NCBI RefSeq assembly: GCF_016055025.1 | Contig: NZ_JAECVW010000001.1 | From: Thermoactinomyces intermedius | GTDB taxonomy: Bacteria; Bacillota; Bacilli; Thermoactinomycetales; Thermoactinomycetaceae | Length of the DNA: 64,000 nucleotides | Reading direction: 5' to 3' (one strand) | In this document: positions 1-8,662 of the stretch, piece after piece | Position numbering within the stretch: position 1 is the first letter of the stretch | How the letters are laid out: every line of letters starts with the position of its first letter | Translations under genes and position numbers: made by a program | Notes under the pieces: generated by a model | Told to the model about the DNA's origin: nothing | The model's database searches: none | Seen by the model: only the letters and a program-made list of their open reading frames with translations

Positions 1-594
1 CGCCGGTTGGCCGGAGAGTTTCATCTTTCATTGGATGCCCTGAAAGATGAACTGCGGAAAGCAAAGCGGATAAAGCAGAAAAGCAAAAGGGATAAAGATG
101 GCTCCAAGTGGAATAATGGGTATCAGGAGATTGGCAAACATTTGATCGGAGGTGCCCAACCCCGGTCGATTGCCGAGAAATCGGAGATGTACCTGATTGC
201 CCATATGATGAGAAGCAGATCAGTGACGGAATGGGTAAAAACCCATTTGGGAGCTGATTTCAATACAGAAATTTATGCCGTCTTGGCAGCTTATCTTTAT
301 TCTTACTATGACCGGGACAGTCCGGAAGATCCCGGGGCCTTTATCCGTACCTTGACCGATCCCGAACTGGAATCAGTGGCGGCAAAACTTGCTTTCATGG
401 AGTTGCCCGATGAGATTTCGGAAAAGGAATTGAGGGATTGTGTTCACCATATACGAGATGTTCCTCTCCTGAAACAGATTGAAGAAAAGGAGAGACAGAT
501 TGAACAACTATCGCGTGCTGATGAACCCGTCAAAGCCGCAAAGTTGTTAAAGGAAGTTACGCAGTTGCGTAATCAGTTGCATATGCGGATTTAG
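1..594 (+). CDS. dnaG: DNA primase DnaG, C-terminal part (5' end outside window)
   Basis: The reading frame is open from the left edge and ends at the TAG at 592-594, so only about the last 198 residues are present. They match the C-terminal helicase-interaction (P16) region of bacterial DnaG, which binds DnaB, with stretches such as EKSEMYLIAHMMRS and a helical end LLKEVTQLRNQLHMRI. The zinc-binding and TOPRIM domains lie upstream. Position immediately before sigma-A is the classical dnaG-rpoD order of Bacillales and supports the call. Confidence 0.9.
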   Translation, partial: RRLAGEFHLSLDALKDELRKAKRIKQKSKRDKDGSKWNNGYQEIGKHLIGGAQPRSIAEKSEMYLIAHMMRSRSVTEWVKTHLGADFNTEIYAVLAAYLYSYYDRDSPEDPGAFIRTLTDPELESVAAKLAFMELPDEISEKELRDCVHHIRDVPLLKQIEEKERQIEQLSRADEPVKAAKLLKEVTQLRNQLHMRI

Positions 595-629
595 GAAACG
601 AGTTCATCAGAAAGGAGGAGGAAAGGAAC

Positions 630-1733
630 TTGGCGAACAAACAAAATGAAATGGAACTAACTTTGGATCAAGCCAAAGAACAATTGGTGGAAAAAGGCAA
701 AAAGCAGGGTGTTTTATCTTATAAAACGATCATGGAAAAAATGTCTCCTTTCGACCAAAGTTCCCAACAAATGGATGAGTTTTTTGAACACCTGCACGAT
801 CAGGGAATCGAAGTGGTCAATGAAGAAGACGACGCTGATTTTGATGAAACCGAGGTTGATGACGAAGAGTTTGTGGATGATGATTTAAATGTTCCGCCGG
901 GAGTCAAAATCAATGACCCTGTCCGGATGTACCTAAAAGAGATTGGCCGTGTTCCTTTGCTGACTGCGGAAGAAGAAGTCGAATTGGCGAAACGGATTGA
1001 ACAGGGGGATGAGGAAGCCAAACAGCGGCTGGCTGAAGCTAACTTGCGCCTGGTGGTGAGTATCGCCAAGCGGTATGTCGGACGGGGAATGTTGTTTTTG
1101 GACTTGATTCAGGAAGGAAACATGGGGCTGATCAAAGCCGTTGAAAAATTTGATTTCCGTAAAGGATTTAAATTCAGCACGTACGCAACCTGGTGGATCC
1201 GGCAAGCCATCACCCGCGCCATTGCCGATCAGGCCCGCACCATCCGGATCCCGGTTCATATGGTGGAAACCATTAATAAATTGATTCGCGTGTCCCGTCA
1301 ATTGTTGCAAGAACTCGGCCGGGAGCCGACACCGGAAGAAATTGCCGAAGAAATGGGGTTGAGCCCTGAAAAAGTACGGGAAATCATGAAAATTGCCCAA
1401 GAGCCGGTTTCATTGGAAACGCCGATCGGAGAAGAAGATGATTCCCATCTGGGCGATTTCATTCCGGATGACGATGCACAAGCACCAGCGGATGCCGCGG
1501 CTTATGAGTTGTTGAAAGAACAGTTGAAAGATGTGTTGGATACCTTGTCGGAACGGGAAGAAAATGTTTTGCGTTTACGTTTTGGATTGGATGATGGACG
1601 CACCCGCACGTTGGAAGAAGTCGGGAAAGTCTTTGGCGTGACTCGGGAACGGATTCGCCAGATTGAAGCCAAAGCTCTTCGCAAATTGCGTCATCCAAGC
1701 CGCAGCAAACGTTTAAAAGATTTCCTCGAATAA
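630..1733 (+). CDS. rpoD: RNA polymerase primary sigma factor SigA/RpoD
   Basis: This is the housekeeping sigma factor of 367 residues. It has the N-terminal 1.1-like segment, region 1.2 (DPVRMYLKEIGRVPLL), region 2 (NLRLVVSIAKRYVGRGM, then FSTYATWWIRQAITRAI), region 3, and region 4 ending GVTRERIRQIEAKALRKLR. Start is TTG at 630 with an AAAGGAGG ribosome site at 611-618. It follows dnaG by 35 nt and probably shares its operon. A strong terminator follows. Confidence 0.98.
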   Translation: MANKQNEMELTLDQAKEQLVEKGKKQGVLSYKTIMEKMSPFDQSSQQMDEFFEHLHDQGIEVVNEEDDADFDETEVDDEEFVDDDLNVPPGVKINDPVRMYLKEIGRVPLLTAEEEVELAKRIEQGDEEAKQRLAEANLRLVVSIAKRYVGRGMLFLDLIQEGNMGLIKAVEKFDFRKGFKFSTYATWWIRQAITRAIADQARTIRIPVHMVETINKLIRVSRQLLQELGREPTPEEIAEEMGLSPEKVREIMKIAQEPVSLETPIGEEDDSHLGDFIPDDDAQAPADAAAYELLKEQLKDVLDTLSEREENVLRLRFGLDDGRTRTLEEVGKVFGVTRERIRQIEAKALRKLRHPSRSKRLKDFLE

Positions 1734-1746
1734 ATTTGATGGTTTG

Positions 1747-1776
1747 ACGCACCCAACCGGGTGCGTTTCTTTTTTG
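1747..1776 (+). terminator. Rho-independent terminator of dnaG-rpoD
   Basis: A perfect 8-bp stem ACGCACCC/GGGTGCGT with a 4-nt loop is followed by a T-rich run, starting 14 nt after the rpoD stop codon. Confidence 0.9.
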
Positions 1777-1936
1777 TTGATTCAATTTTATCCCTTTTCA
1801 ACCCTCATTGCAAATAAGTTTCGGACAATTTTGGGCCGGTTTGGGGCGAATAACCGAAAATGATTGAATAAATAGAATAAAAAAATTTATAATAAAAATG
1901 AAAACGCTGTCATTCGGACCGAAGGAGTGGGGAAAC

Positions 1937-3076
1937 ATGAACTACGAATTGACATCCGAGCAACAAATGATCCGATCTTTGATGCGTGACTTTGCCGAAG
2001 GAGAAGTGGCGCCGGGAGCGGATGAAAGGGATCGAAGCAAGCGCTTTCCCAAGGATATTTTTCAGAAAATGTCCAATCTTAAATTAATGGGGTTGCCTTT
2101 TCCGGAAGAATACGGGGGAGCGGGTGCGGACACGATCAGCTTTGCCATTGCCGTGGAGGAATTGAGCCGGGTTTGTGCTTCCACCGGAATCACTTATTCT
2201 GCTCACATCTCATTGGGATGTGCTCCACTCTATCTCTTTGGAACCAAAGAGCAAAAAGAGAAATATCTGGTTCCGTTGTGTGAAGGAAAGACCCTGGGAG
2301 CTTTTGGACTCACTGAACCCAATGCCGGTTCCGATGCCGGAGGAACCAAAACCCGCGCCGTCAAAAAAGGGGACGAGTGGGTCATCAGCGGCAGCAAATG
2401 TTTCATCACCAATGCCAGTTATGCAAAGTATCTGGCCTTGACCGCCGTGACCGGTCAATCCGGGGACCGCAAAGAAATCACTGCGTTTATCGTTCCGACG
2501 GATGCTCCCGGGTTTCAAGTGCTTGATCATTATGAGAAGTTGGGGTTACACAGTTCCAATACCACCGAATTGGTTTTGGAGGATGTGCATGTTCCGGAAG
2601 AAAACATTCTGGGGGAAAGGGGACAGGGGTTTAAACAGTTTTTGATCACTTTGGACGGGGGCCGCATCGGAATCGGGGCCATGGCGGTCGGTATCGCGCA
2701 AGGGGCCTATGAATTGGCTTTGAAGTATGCGAAAGAACGGAAACAATTTGGCCAATCCCTGTCCAAGTTTCAGGCGATTCAACATAAATTGGCGGATATG
2801 CACATGAAAATTGAATTGGCCCGGACTTATGTATATAAAGCTGCCTGGTTGAAGGATCAGGGAAAACGGTTTACCAAGGAAGCTTCCATCTGCAAATTGT
2901 TTGCTTCGGAAGTGGCCATGGAAGTCGCCAATCAAGCGGTGCAAATTCACGGCGGCTGGGGATATATGCACGATTATAAAGTGGAGCGGTATTTCCGCGA
3001 TGCCAAATTGACCGAGATCGGGGAAGGAACCTCGGAGATTCAGCGCAATATCATTGCACGTGAAATCGGCTGTTGA
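1937..3076 (+). CDS. Acyl-CoA dehydrogenase (short/medium chain type)
   Basis: A 379-residue FAD-dependent acyl-CoA dehydrogenase, the usual family length; it introduces the alpha-beta double bond in beta-oxidation. Seen: FGLTEPNAGSDAGGTKT (FAD/substrate loop), KCFITNASYAKY, QIHGGWGYM, and the C-terminal IGEGTSEIQRN with the glutamate before GTS as catalytic base. ATG 1937 with AAGGAG at 1922-1927 is preferred over the in-frame ATG 13 codons upstream. It is followed after 16 nt by an acyl-CoA synthetase, so the pair is a fatty-acid degradation unit. Confidence 0.93.
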   Translation: MNYELTSEQQMIRSLMRDFAEGEVAPGADERDRSKRFPKDIFQKMSNLKLMGLPFPEEYGGAGADTISFAIAVEELSRVCASTGITYSAHISLGCAPLYLFGTKEQKEKYLVPLCEGKTLGAFGLTEPNAGSDAGGTKTRAVKKGDEWVISGSKCFITNASYAKYLALTAVTGQSGDRKEITAFIVPTDAPGFQVLDHYEKLGLHSSNTTELVLEDVHVPEENILGERGQGFKQFLITLDGGRIGIGAMAVGIAQGAYELALKYAKERKQFGQSLSKFQAIQHKLADMHMKIELARTYVYKAAWLKDQGKRFTKEASICKLFASEVAMEVANQAVQIHGGWGYMHDYKVERYFRDAKLTEIGEGTSEIQRNIIAREIGC

Positions 3077-3092
3077 AAAGGGAGGTCATATC

Positions 3093-4061
3093 TTGGCGGA
3101 ACTGGTTCATTACACGCTGGGGGATTTGCTGGACGAACAAGTGAAGCTGCACGGGAAAAAAGAAGCGGTGATTTATCCGGAAAAAGGCATTCGCTGGACT
3201 TATGAGGACTTTCAGGAAAAGGTGATGGAAGCCGCCAAAGGATTGATCAAGCTGGGGCTGGGCAAAGGACACCACCTGGCCATCTGGGCTTTAAACCAAC
3301 CGGAATGGTTGATTTCCCAATTTGCCACCGGCATGACCGGGGTGGTTTTGATTACGGTCAACACCAATTACCGCGTGCGCGAACTGGAATATCTGCTGAA
3401 GCAATCGGACACGGAGACGCTGATTTTGGAAAGGGAAGTAAAAGGCATATCCTATGTTGATATGCTTTATGAAATATGCCCGGAGTTAAAAGATTGCCCG
3501 CCCGGCCGTTTAAAATCCAAAAGATTGCCTAAATTAAAAAATGTCATACTGCTCGATGACAAACCGGCTCCCGGGATGTTTTGCTGGAAGGACCTTGTTG
3601 AAATGGGGCGGGAGGTCCGGGAAGAGGAAGTCAAAGCCCGGCAGGCATCTTTGCATCCGGATGATGTGATCAACATGCAGTACACGTCCGGCACCACCGG
3701 ATTTCCGAAAGGCGTGATGCTGTCTCACCACAATATCATCAACAACGGGCGCAATATTGCAGAGTGCATGAAATTGACGGAGAAAGACCGCCTTTGTATT
3801 CCGGTGCCTTTTTTTCATTGCTTCGGGTGCGTCTTGGGCACCCTTGCCGGGTTCAGTGTCGGGGCGGCCTTGGTTCCCTTGATCACCTTTGATGCCGGAA
3901 AAGTGCTGGAGATCGTGGAAAAGGAAAAGTGTACAGGCCTGCACGGTGTGCCTACCATGTTTATTACCGAACTGAATCACCCGTCCTTCCGAAAGAAAAA
4001 GTACCCCCATTTGCGGACGGGGATTATGGCCGGGACGAAGTATACCTTAACTGTCCACTAG
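3093..4061 (+). pseudogene. Fatty-acyl-CoA synthetase (AMP-forming), N-terminal part interrupted by the prophage
   Basis: This is the N-terminal 313 residues of an AMP-binding acyl-CoA ligase, including the phosphate-binding motif YTSGTTGFPKGVMLSHHN. TTG 3093 with GGAGGT at 3081-3086 is the start. Coding sequence of the host runs to 4031-4033 (MAG); the last eight codons (TKYTLTVH) and the stop are phage DNA. The C-terminal 241 residues continue in frame at 60985. The joined product of 554 residues has normal length for the family, so the lesion should be repaired by exact excision. In the lysogen the enzyme lacks its C-terminal lid domain and should be inactive (inference). Confidence 0.93.
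4020..4057. other. attL: left prophage junction
   Basis: Host codons ATG GCC GG end at 4033 and phage sequence begins. The only sequence shared with attR is the dinucleotide GG (4032-4033; 60985-60986), as expected for large serine integrases. The phage arm at 4034-4056 is, in reverse complement, similar to the arm at 60963-60984: both begin GGACAGTTA and agree at about 16 of 23 positions allowing one gap. A further matching block (GAGGCACTC, TGAAAA) extends the symmetry outward for about 20 nt. Confidence 0.88.
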
Positions 4062-4087
4062 AGGCACTCTGAAAAAATGAAAAGCGA

Positions 4088-4243
4088 ATTTTAAAGCGTT
4101 TTTTGTAATTTATCAAGTACTTTCCGATAAAAATCAGCGGAAATTTTTGGGCTATATAAATCCGCTTAGTCAATAGAGTCAACAAAACAATTTCCGATTG
4201 TTAAGCGAATTATAGCATATAAAAAATACCTTAGTCAACTAAG
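4088..4243 (-). promoter_or_regulatory. Cluster of three minus-strand sigma-A-type promoters aimed at attL, with a palindromic operator
   Basis: On the minus strand: P1 is TTGACT (4238-4233), 18-nt spacer, extended -10 TGCTATAAT (TATAAT at 4214-4209). P2 is TTGACT (4182-4177), 18 nt, TATATA (4158-4153). P3 is TTGATA (4116-4111), 17 nt, TAAAAT (4093-4088). A 14-bp palindrome CTTAGTCAACTAAG overlaps the -35 of P1. I see no convincing ORF between these and attL. In the circular phage they would sit just upstream of the minus-strand gene starting at 60914. Confidence 0.6.
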
Positions 4244-4388
4244 TTAACGATGTCGACTGTGAACATTATGTGAACTTCCCACTTAATATAACCTCCCTTT
4301 TATACCATTTCGCCCAACTTATAGGTGGTGGAAGGGTCTTAAATTAGACATAAGAATAAAAGTTCTAATATTCTGAATTTTATCTAGG
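4244..4388. other. Intergenic region between promoter cluster and integrase 3' end
   Basis: No supported gene. On the minus strand a GGGAGG followed by GTG could start a 12-codon peptide, but nothing else supports it. Confidence 0.5.
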
Positions 4389-4414
4389 AGTACCCGCGGG
4401 AAAGAACGGGTACT
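4389..4414 (-). other. Hairpin immediately after the integrase stop
   Basis: A perfect 8-bp stem AGTACCCG/CGGGTACT with a 10-nt loop lies 2 nt past the integrase stop. There is no T-run on the minus strand, so termination may be weak or absent; it may instead protect the mRNA 3' end. Confidence 0.5.
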
Positions 4415-4416
4415 TG

Positions 4417-5973
4417 TCAGCGTGAGAACTTGTATTTAATTCTCAAATGACCGTCTTTATAATCAATCCTTTCGATGAATTTTGAGAGGATGACACGTAA
4501 TCTGCCTAGGTTGTTAATGTCTAGTTCCATGAACTCCTCTATATCCTCCATGAGAAGTTTCTTTTGCGACTCATGCCCTTCCACAAGGAGCTTTTCCCTT
4601 TCTAATTCCCCCCGCTCAATCACTAATTTTTCCAACTCACCCTTTAACCGTTTAAGTAAGTAATTATACTGCTCAGGCATCATATTTTCTTTTTCAAAGT
4701 ACAACTCCGCTGTCTTTTCATTAATCTTGTTGATTTTCTGGTCAACTTCCCTTATCTTTTGCTTCAAATCATCCTTTTTCATACCATTTGTAGACAGATG
4801 GCTAAAAATGTCTCCTTTCTTCAGTGCTTGTTTTAAGCGTCTACGTAATAGTGTAACCACGTATTCCTCTATTCGCTCGGCACGTATGGAAGGGGCAGAG
4901 CAGGTAACATAAGGCTGGTCTTTAAATTGGGGAGTATTACAGCACACATAATACCGAGCTACTGATTTTTTAGATACTCGGGTGTATTGCCTTCTGTGGT
5001 GGTAAAAAATTCCTCCGCATTCTCCACAGAACAGAATCCCAGATAGGGGATATTGCCCTGGCTTTCCGCCGGGCTTCACCCAACTTGTACCATGCCTTGA
5101 TTTCATGAGTCTTTGTGCTTCTTGAAATATTTCCTTCTCCACAATCGGCTCATGGGCATTTTCACAGACAATCCATTCTTTTTCTTCCTTGTCCGTATAG
5201 ACAATTCTTTTTCTGCCTCTTTCCGAGTCAGTATAATCCTTTATTCTTGTTTGCCGCCGCTTGTTATAAACTACTCTTCCTAAGTAAGTCTCATTGGTGA
5301 GAACCTGTTTAACGCTGTTTTTACGCCATATACTTCCGAATTTTGTTCGAATACCCAACTCGTTTAACCTTTGGGCAATCTTTGCCATCCCCATTCCTTC
5401 GTTAACATACCAATGAAACATTTTCCTGACATATTTTGCTTCCTCCTCGAAAACTTGGAGGCGTGCGTCTTCGTTAACCGTATACCCAAATGGGGGACGC
5501 CCATTCCACTTACCAGTCTTTGCGGCTTCCTTCTTTCCGAGGAGTACCCGGATAGCTATTTTCTCCGCTTCATACTCCGCAACCGCAGAGTGGATAGTGA
5601 ATGCAAAACTGCTGTCCTGTCTAGACGAGTCATAATTTTCCTCATATGAGATAACACGTAGACCTTTATATTTAAGCCGTTCTAGCGTTTCCAGAGCTTC
5701 CTGTGTATTTCTCGCAAGTCGTGATATCCCCTTGAACAAGACGACACTAAACTTACCTCTCTCAGCATCTTGTAGTAATCGCTTCATGGCTGGTCTTGCC
5801 CATATATCAAGGCTATATGCCGAGAATCCGGTGTCTTCATAAATACAATCATCCGGAACCTCGCCCAACCCACGAACTTTTGCGTATTCACGAAGCAATG
5901 AAACTTGGTGTGTCACTGATTCTGCTTGTCTGTCTGTTGAAACCCTTGCGTAAATGGCACATTTGTTCTTCAA
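4417..5973 (-). CDS. int: Large serine recombinase (phage integrase)
   Basis: A 518-residue integrase that inserts and, with a directionality factor, excises the prophage. Order: N-terminal resolvase catalytic domain with YARVSTDRQ (nucleophilic Ser near residue 12) and GISRLARNTQE; recombinase domain around RPPFGYTV and TNETYLGRVVYNKRR; zinc ribbon (CGECGG and a later C..C pair); then a coiled coil of about 70 residues (KIREVDQKINKINEKTAEL). TTG 5973 is chosen because AAGGAG lies 8 nt upstream; the GTG at 5982 overlaps that site. The gene lies next to attL, as usual. Confidence 0.95.
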   Translation of the reverse strand: MKNKCAIYARVSTDRQAESVTHQVSLLREYAKVRGLGEVPDDCIYEDTGFSAYSLDIWARPAMKRLLQDAERGKFSVVLFKGISRLARNTQEALETLERLKYKGLRVISYEENYDSSRQDSSFAFTIHSAVAEYEAEKIAIRVLLGKKEAAKTGKWNGRPPFGYTVNEDARLQVFEEEAKYVRKMFHWYVNEGMGMAKIAQRLNELGIRTKFGSIWRKNSVKQVLTNETYLGRVVYNKRRQTRIKDYTDSERGRKRIVYTDKEEKEWIVCENAHEPIVEKEIFQEAQRLMKSRHGTSWVKPGGKPGQYPLSGILFCGECGGIFYHHRRQYTRVSKKSVARYYVCCNTPQFKDQPYVTCSAPSIRAERIEEYVVTLLRRRLKQALKKGDIFSHLSTNGMKKDDLKQKIREVDQKINKINEKTAELYFEKENMMPEQYNYLLKRLKGELEKLVIERGELEREKLLVEGHESQKKLLMEDIEEFMELDINNLGRLRVILSKFIERIDYKDGHLRIKYKFSR

Positions 5974-5986
5974 CTTAACCACTCCT

Positions 5987-6022
5987 TAGTTAATATCGGT
6001 CCTATAGTTAACATCGGACCTA
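5987..6022. repeat. Two adjacent 18-bp direct repeats upstream of integrase
   Basis: TAGTTAATATCGGTCCTA (5987-6004) is followed directly by TAGTTAACATCGGACCTA (6005-6022), 16 of 18 positions identical. They start 14 nt upstream of the TTG start codon and overlap the ribosome-site region, so they could be a tandem operator controlling integrase. Function is inferred. Confidence 0.6.
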
Positions 6023-6071
6023 TTTTATGAACAAAGCCGAGAGTGGTCAATTTAGTTGAGGGATTCACTTG

Positions 6072-6212
6072 TCACTTATTCTCCTTCTTCACTTGCACGA
6101 CTTCTTTTCCGTATTTTTGATTTAAGAATATAGCGAATGTTTCGGCGATTAAGGAGGTTGCGTCTTCTTTTCCGAATTCCTCGGAGCAGGTGAACACTTT
6201 ATCTTGTTGCAT
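6072..6212 (-). CDS. Small hypothetical protein, 46 aa
   Basis: ATG 6212 is preceded by AGGAG at optimal spacing on the minus strand. The product begins MQQDKVFTCSEEFGKED and ends VVQVKKENK; it is charged, with no membrane segment. It is transcribed toward integrase and could share its message. No family recognised. Confidence 0.6.
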   Translation of the reverse strand: MQQDKVFTCSEEFGKEDATSLIAETFAIFLNQKYGKEVVQVKKENK

Positions 6213-6556
6213 GGTTTCTCCTAACCCCTTTACATAAATGTTGGATTTCTTGATTTCTCACTGTCTTCATCTTAGAATACGAATATACGTTCTATTTGGA
6301 TTACTACTTTATAAATTTTTTTCTCATCAGGTGAATTGCTTGTTTCTATAAAAGACTACGCACGAGCTTTTGATATGGATTACAACTTTTTTATTTTTTA
6401 TTGTGTCTTTCCGCATCTATTTATTACTACGTAGAAGTATTTATTTTGGATTAGTATTTTTTCATGTTTTTCGGATGTGTTTAAATCGCTTTGTATATTA
6501 GTTATACTAAGAAATGGTTTTCTACTTCTAATATAGGAAAAATGAGGGAAAAAGGT
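6213..6556. promoter_or_regulatory. AT-rich divergent regulatory region upstream of the ECF sigma gene
   Basis: About 340 nt without a gene, separating the minus-strand integrase side from the plus-strand sigma gene. A possible plus-strand promoter is TTTAAA (6480-6485), 17 nt, TATACT (6503-6508). The -10 is embedded in a perfect 13-nt palindrome TTAGTTATACTAA (6498-6510), whose half-sites (TTAGT/ACTAA) resemble the palindrome over P1 near attL, so one repressor might bind both. Confidence 0.45.
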
Positions 6557-7111
6557 ATGTCCTATAGAGATGAAAATAGACTAATAAAGGAAATTCAGGA
6601 GAAAAACTTAAATGCTTTGGATGAGTTGTATAGGGTATTCGGGAGGTTGGTTTTCTCGTATGCCCTGAAACTCCTAAATGGTGATAGATACAGCGCTGAA
6701 GAGATTACGCAAGACGTTTTTATGAAAATATGGAAAAAAGCGCATCTGTTCGACCAGAGTAAAAAGCTTTCGACCTGGCTTCTTACTATCACCAAAAACA
6801 CAACAATTGACTATATGAGGAAATCTAGCAAATTTACTAAAGTAGATATAGATAAGCTTGCCGAAATAAGGGAATCTGAAGTAGACTTAGATGTGGCAGT
6901 TATGACAAACCAGCTTAAAGAAGAAATAAAAAAATTGCCGCCAGACCAGAGAAAAGTAATTGAATTGATGTATATACAAGGTCATACTCAAAAGGAAATT
7001 GCTGAGTTATTAAACATTCCTTTGGGCACGGTGAAAAGCAGAGTAAAGCTGGGAATTAATAGGCTGAGGAGGCAGATGCAAAAATGGGAGGTTCAAGGGC
7101 ATGCAAAGTAA
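6557..7111 (+). CDS. ECF-type RNA polymerase sigma factor
   Basis: A group-4 sigma of 184 residues. Region 2 is seen as AEEITQDVFMKIWKKAHLF and LSTWLLTITKNTTIDYMRK; region 4 as KLPPDQRKVIELMYIQGHTQ and EIAELLNIPLGTVKSRVKLG. ATG 6557 with GAGGG upstream is preferred; ATG 6542 in the same frame is possible. It overlaps the following membrane anti-sigma gene by 11 nt, a typical translationally coupled pair. Such a cassette inside a phage is uncommon and could be lysogenic conversion (inference). Confidence 0.9.
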   Translation: MSYRDENRLIKEIQEKNLNALDELYRVFGRLVFSYALKLLNGDRYSAEEITQDVFMKIWKKAHLFDQSKKLSTWLLTITKNTTIDYMRKSSKFTKVDIDKLAEIRESEVDLDVAVMTNQLKEEIKKLPPDQRKVIELMYIQGHTQKEIAELLNIPLGTVKSRVKLGINRLRRQMQKWEVQGHAK

Positions 7112-8216
7112 AAAAGAATACGGGTTTGAGGAGTTAGTGTTGAGCCTCGAATTGGGGATTGACATAGAAGAGCCTCCCGCTTCACTGCGGGAGAAGATTT
7201 TGGATAATGCACGTTCAGAGGCAGAAAATGAAGAGAAGCAGGAGGGGCAAAATAAACCAAAGCTGGACAAGTGTAAAATTTATTTAGCCTCAGCAATTGT
7301 CGCATGTATTTTGTTCCTTAGTTCAACTTTAATTGTTTTATCGCAGAATAAGCAACTTAAAAATGAATTAGCAAATGCCAGAGCAACGATAGAAAATCAA
7401 TCACAATACGCAAGCATTAGCGAACTTGAGAAAGCTTTTGGAACTCCTGTTAAGAAATTGAAGTTAACTTCATTGGTTTCGGGAGCATATGGAGAAGCTT
7501 ATATCACACCGAACCGAGTTATTTTAAGTATTGAGGATTTGCAGAAAAAATCACCAGATTCAGTGTTACAGGTTTGGTTAGAAACACCTAGTGAGAAAAA
7601 GATGTTAGGAACTATCACGCCATTAAAAAACGGGAAGGCATCGTTTGCCGCTTCTATTGACATAGAACCGATTGAAATTAAAAGCATATTCATTACTGAA
7701 GCTGAAAAGGAAACTACGAAGCCTTCACCGACAAAGATTATAGAATCCACTGAAGAGCAAGCGCAACCAATGGTTGCTGAGGAGCACCTAAATAATAATT
7801 CGAAAGACGAGGAGAATTTAACGAACAATAGTTCTAAACAAGTTGCGGACGATACAGAAAAAGAGAAAGAAAAAGGCTCAAATAACAGTGACGAGAAAAT
7901 CAAAAAGGATGAAATTGAACAAGAAAATAATAATAGACAAAACAACATAGAACAATATAAAGAGCCTGAAGACAGTCCTATTAAAGATAAACCGCAACCT
8001 CCAATTGAAGCGCCGGGGAGCCAAGGGGGTTGGTTAGCATCTCTGACCTATAAAATCCAAAGCACATTTAATTTCTTATTTGGGGGATTCCTAGATAAGG
8101 GAGATGACACAGAAGAAAAGAAAAACGAGGATATAAATAATCACGGAGAAGAGGAAGAAGATAAAGCAAAAGAGGATGGAAATGAAGATGTAGAAACTAA
8201 TGAAAAACAACAATAA
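7101..8216 (+). CDS. Membrane-anchored anti-sigma factor, RskA-like, with long acidic tail
   Basis: A 371-residue protein expected to hold the ECF sigma at the membrane. Residues 1-55 form the cytoplasmic part (ELVLSLELGIDIEEPPASLR); one membrane helix spans about 59-82 (IYLASAIVACILFLSSTLIVL). A coiled segment follows, then an extracytoplasmic domain with VLQVWLETPSEKKMLGTI and GKASFAASID, like the RskA (anti-sigma-K) C-terminal domain. The last 170 residues are low complexity (E, K, N, D rich). The zinc motif HxxxCxxC of many ECF anti-sigmas is absent. Confidence 0.82.
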   Translation: MQSKKEYGFEELVLSLELGIDIEEPPASLREKILDNARSEAENEEKQEGQNKPKLDKCKIYLASAIVACILFLSSTLIVLSQNKQLKNELANARATIENQSQYASISELEKAFGTPVKKLKLTSLVSGAYGEAYITPNRVILSIEDLQKKSPDSVLQVWLETPSEKKMLGTITPLKNGKASFAASIDIEPIEIKSIFITEAEKETTKPSPTKIIESTEEQAQPMVAEEHLNNNSKDEENLTNNSSKQVADDTEKEKEKGSNNSDEKIKKDEIEQENNNRQNNIEQYKEPEDSPIKDKPQPPIEAPGSQGGWLASLTYKIQSTFNFLFGGFLDKGDDTEEKKNEDINNHGEEEEDKAKEDGNEDVETNEKQQ

Positions 8217-8342
8217 AAATCCACAGAAAATAAAGTGGAATGATAATGCTTTTCATGAGTTGTTTTTGTGGTTACCTCCTGTAAGATTATGGGTAAATTA
8301 GTACAATTTCATGACACTTTATTAAGCAGATAAAATAAATTT
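8217..8342. other. Intergenic region after the anti-sigma gene
   Basis: AT-rich, no supported ORF; leads into the terminator. Confidence 0.4.
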
Positions 8343-8376
8343 AGCTCACGGAAACATTTTGCCGTGAGCTTTTTTA
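8343..8376 (+). terminator. Terminator of the sigma/anti-sigma operon
   Basis: A perfect 9-bp stem AGCTCACGG/CCGTGAGCT with a loop of about 10 nt is followed by six or more Ts. Confidence 0.92.
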
Positions 8377-8410
8377 TTTATGTTTTTAGATATTATTTAT
8401 TTTTTATTAT

Positions 8411-8474
8411 CGTCTAGGTTAAGTTATAACTTAACCTAGACGAAAAACTAGAATTACGAAGTAATTCTAGTTTT
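8411..8474. repeat. Two adjacent perfect inverted repeats
   Basis: 8411-8442 is an uninterrupted 32-bp perfect palindrome (each half begins or ends CGTCTAGG/CCTAGACG). One nt later, 8444-8474 is a second perfect inverted repeat: 14-bp arms AAAACTAGAATTAC/GTAATTCTAGTTTT around GAA. They lie between the lysogeny-type genes and the early block. They could extrude cruciforms, act as a two-way terminator, or be binding sites near an origin. Confidence 0.85.
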
Positions 8475-8540
8475 ATATATTATATATTTTTATAAATTAA
8501 TATAATATATTATTATATAAATAAATTATATATATTTTAC
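8475..8540. other. Nearly pure A/T tract next to the palindromes
   Basis: About 65 nt made almost wholly of A and T, with TATATA-type steps. This would melt easily, and with the adjoining palindromes it is a candidate unwinding element. Confidence 0.5.
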
Positions 8541-8591
8541 TCAGCGGATTCAAAAAGTCAAGAGGCAAAAAAAAATTTATTTTATTTATTT

Positions 8592-8650
8592 TCAGTGTCT
8601 AATTCCGTGCCTCCTCAGCCCACTATAGTTAGGTGAAATAGGGGTAAGAG
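8592..8650 (+). promoter_or_regulatory. Conserved phage promoter-like element, copy A
   Basis: TGTCTA at 8596-8601, 22-nt gap, TATAGTTAGGTGAA starting at 8624, then AGGGG leading into the ribosome site. An A-run/T-rich tract lies just upstream. Same layout as seven other copies; it precedes the gene at 8663. Confidence 0.75.
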
Positions 8651-8662
8651 GAGGCTAAAACG

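Noticed and set aside
4389..4414. Classical terminator after integrase
   Set aside because: Stem is good but the minus strand lacks a T-run; kept only as a hairpin.
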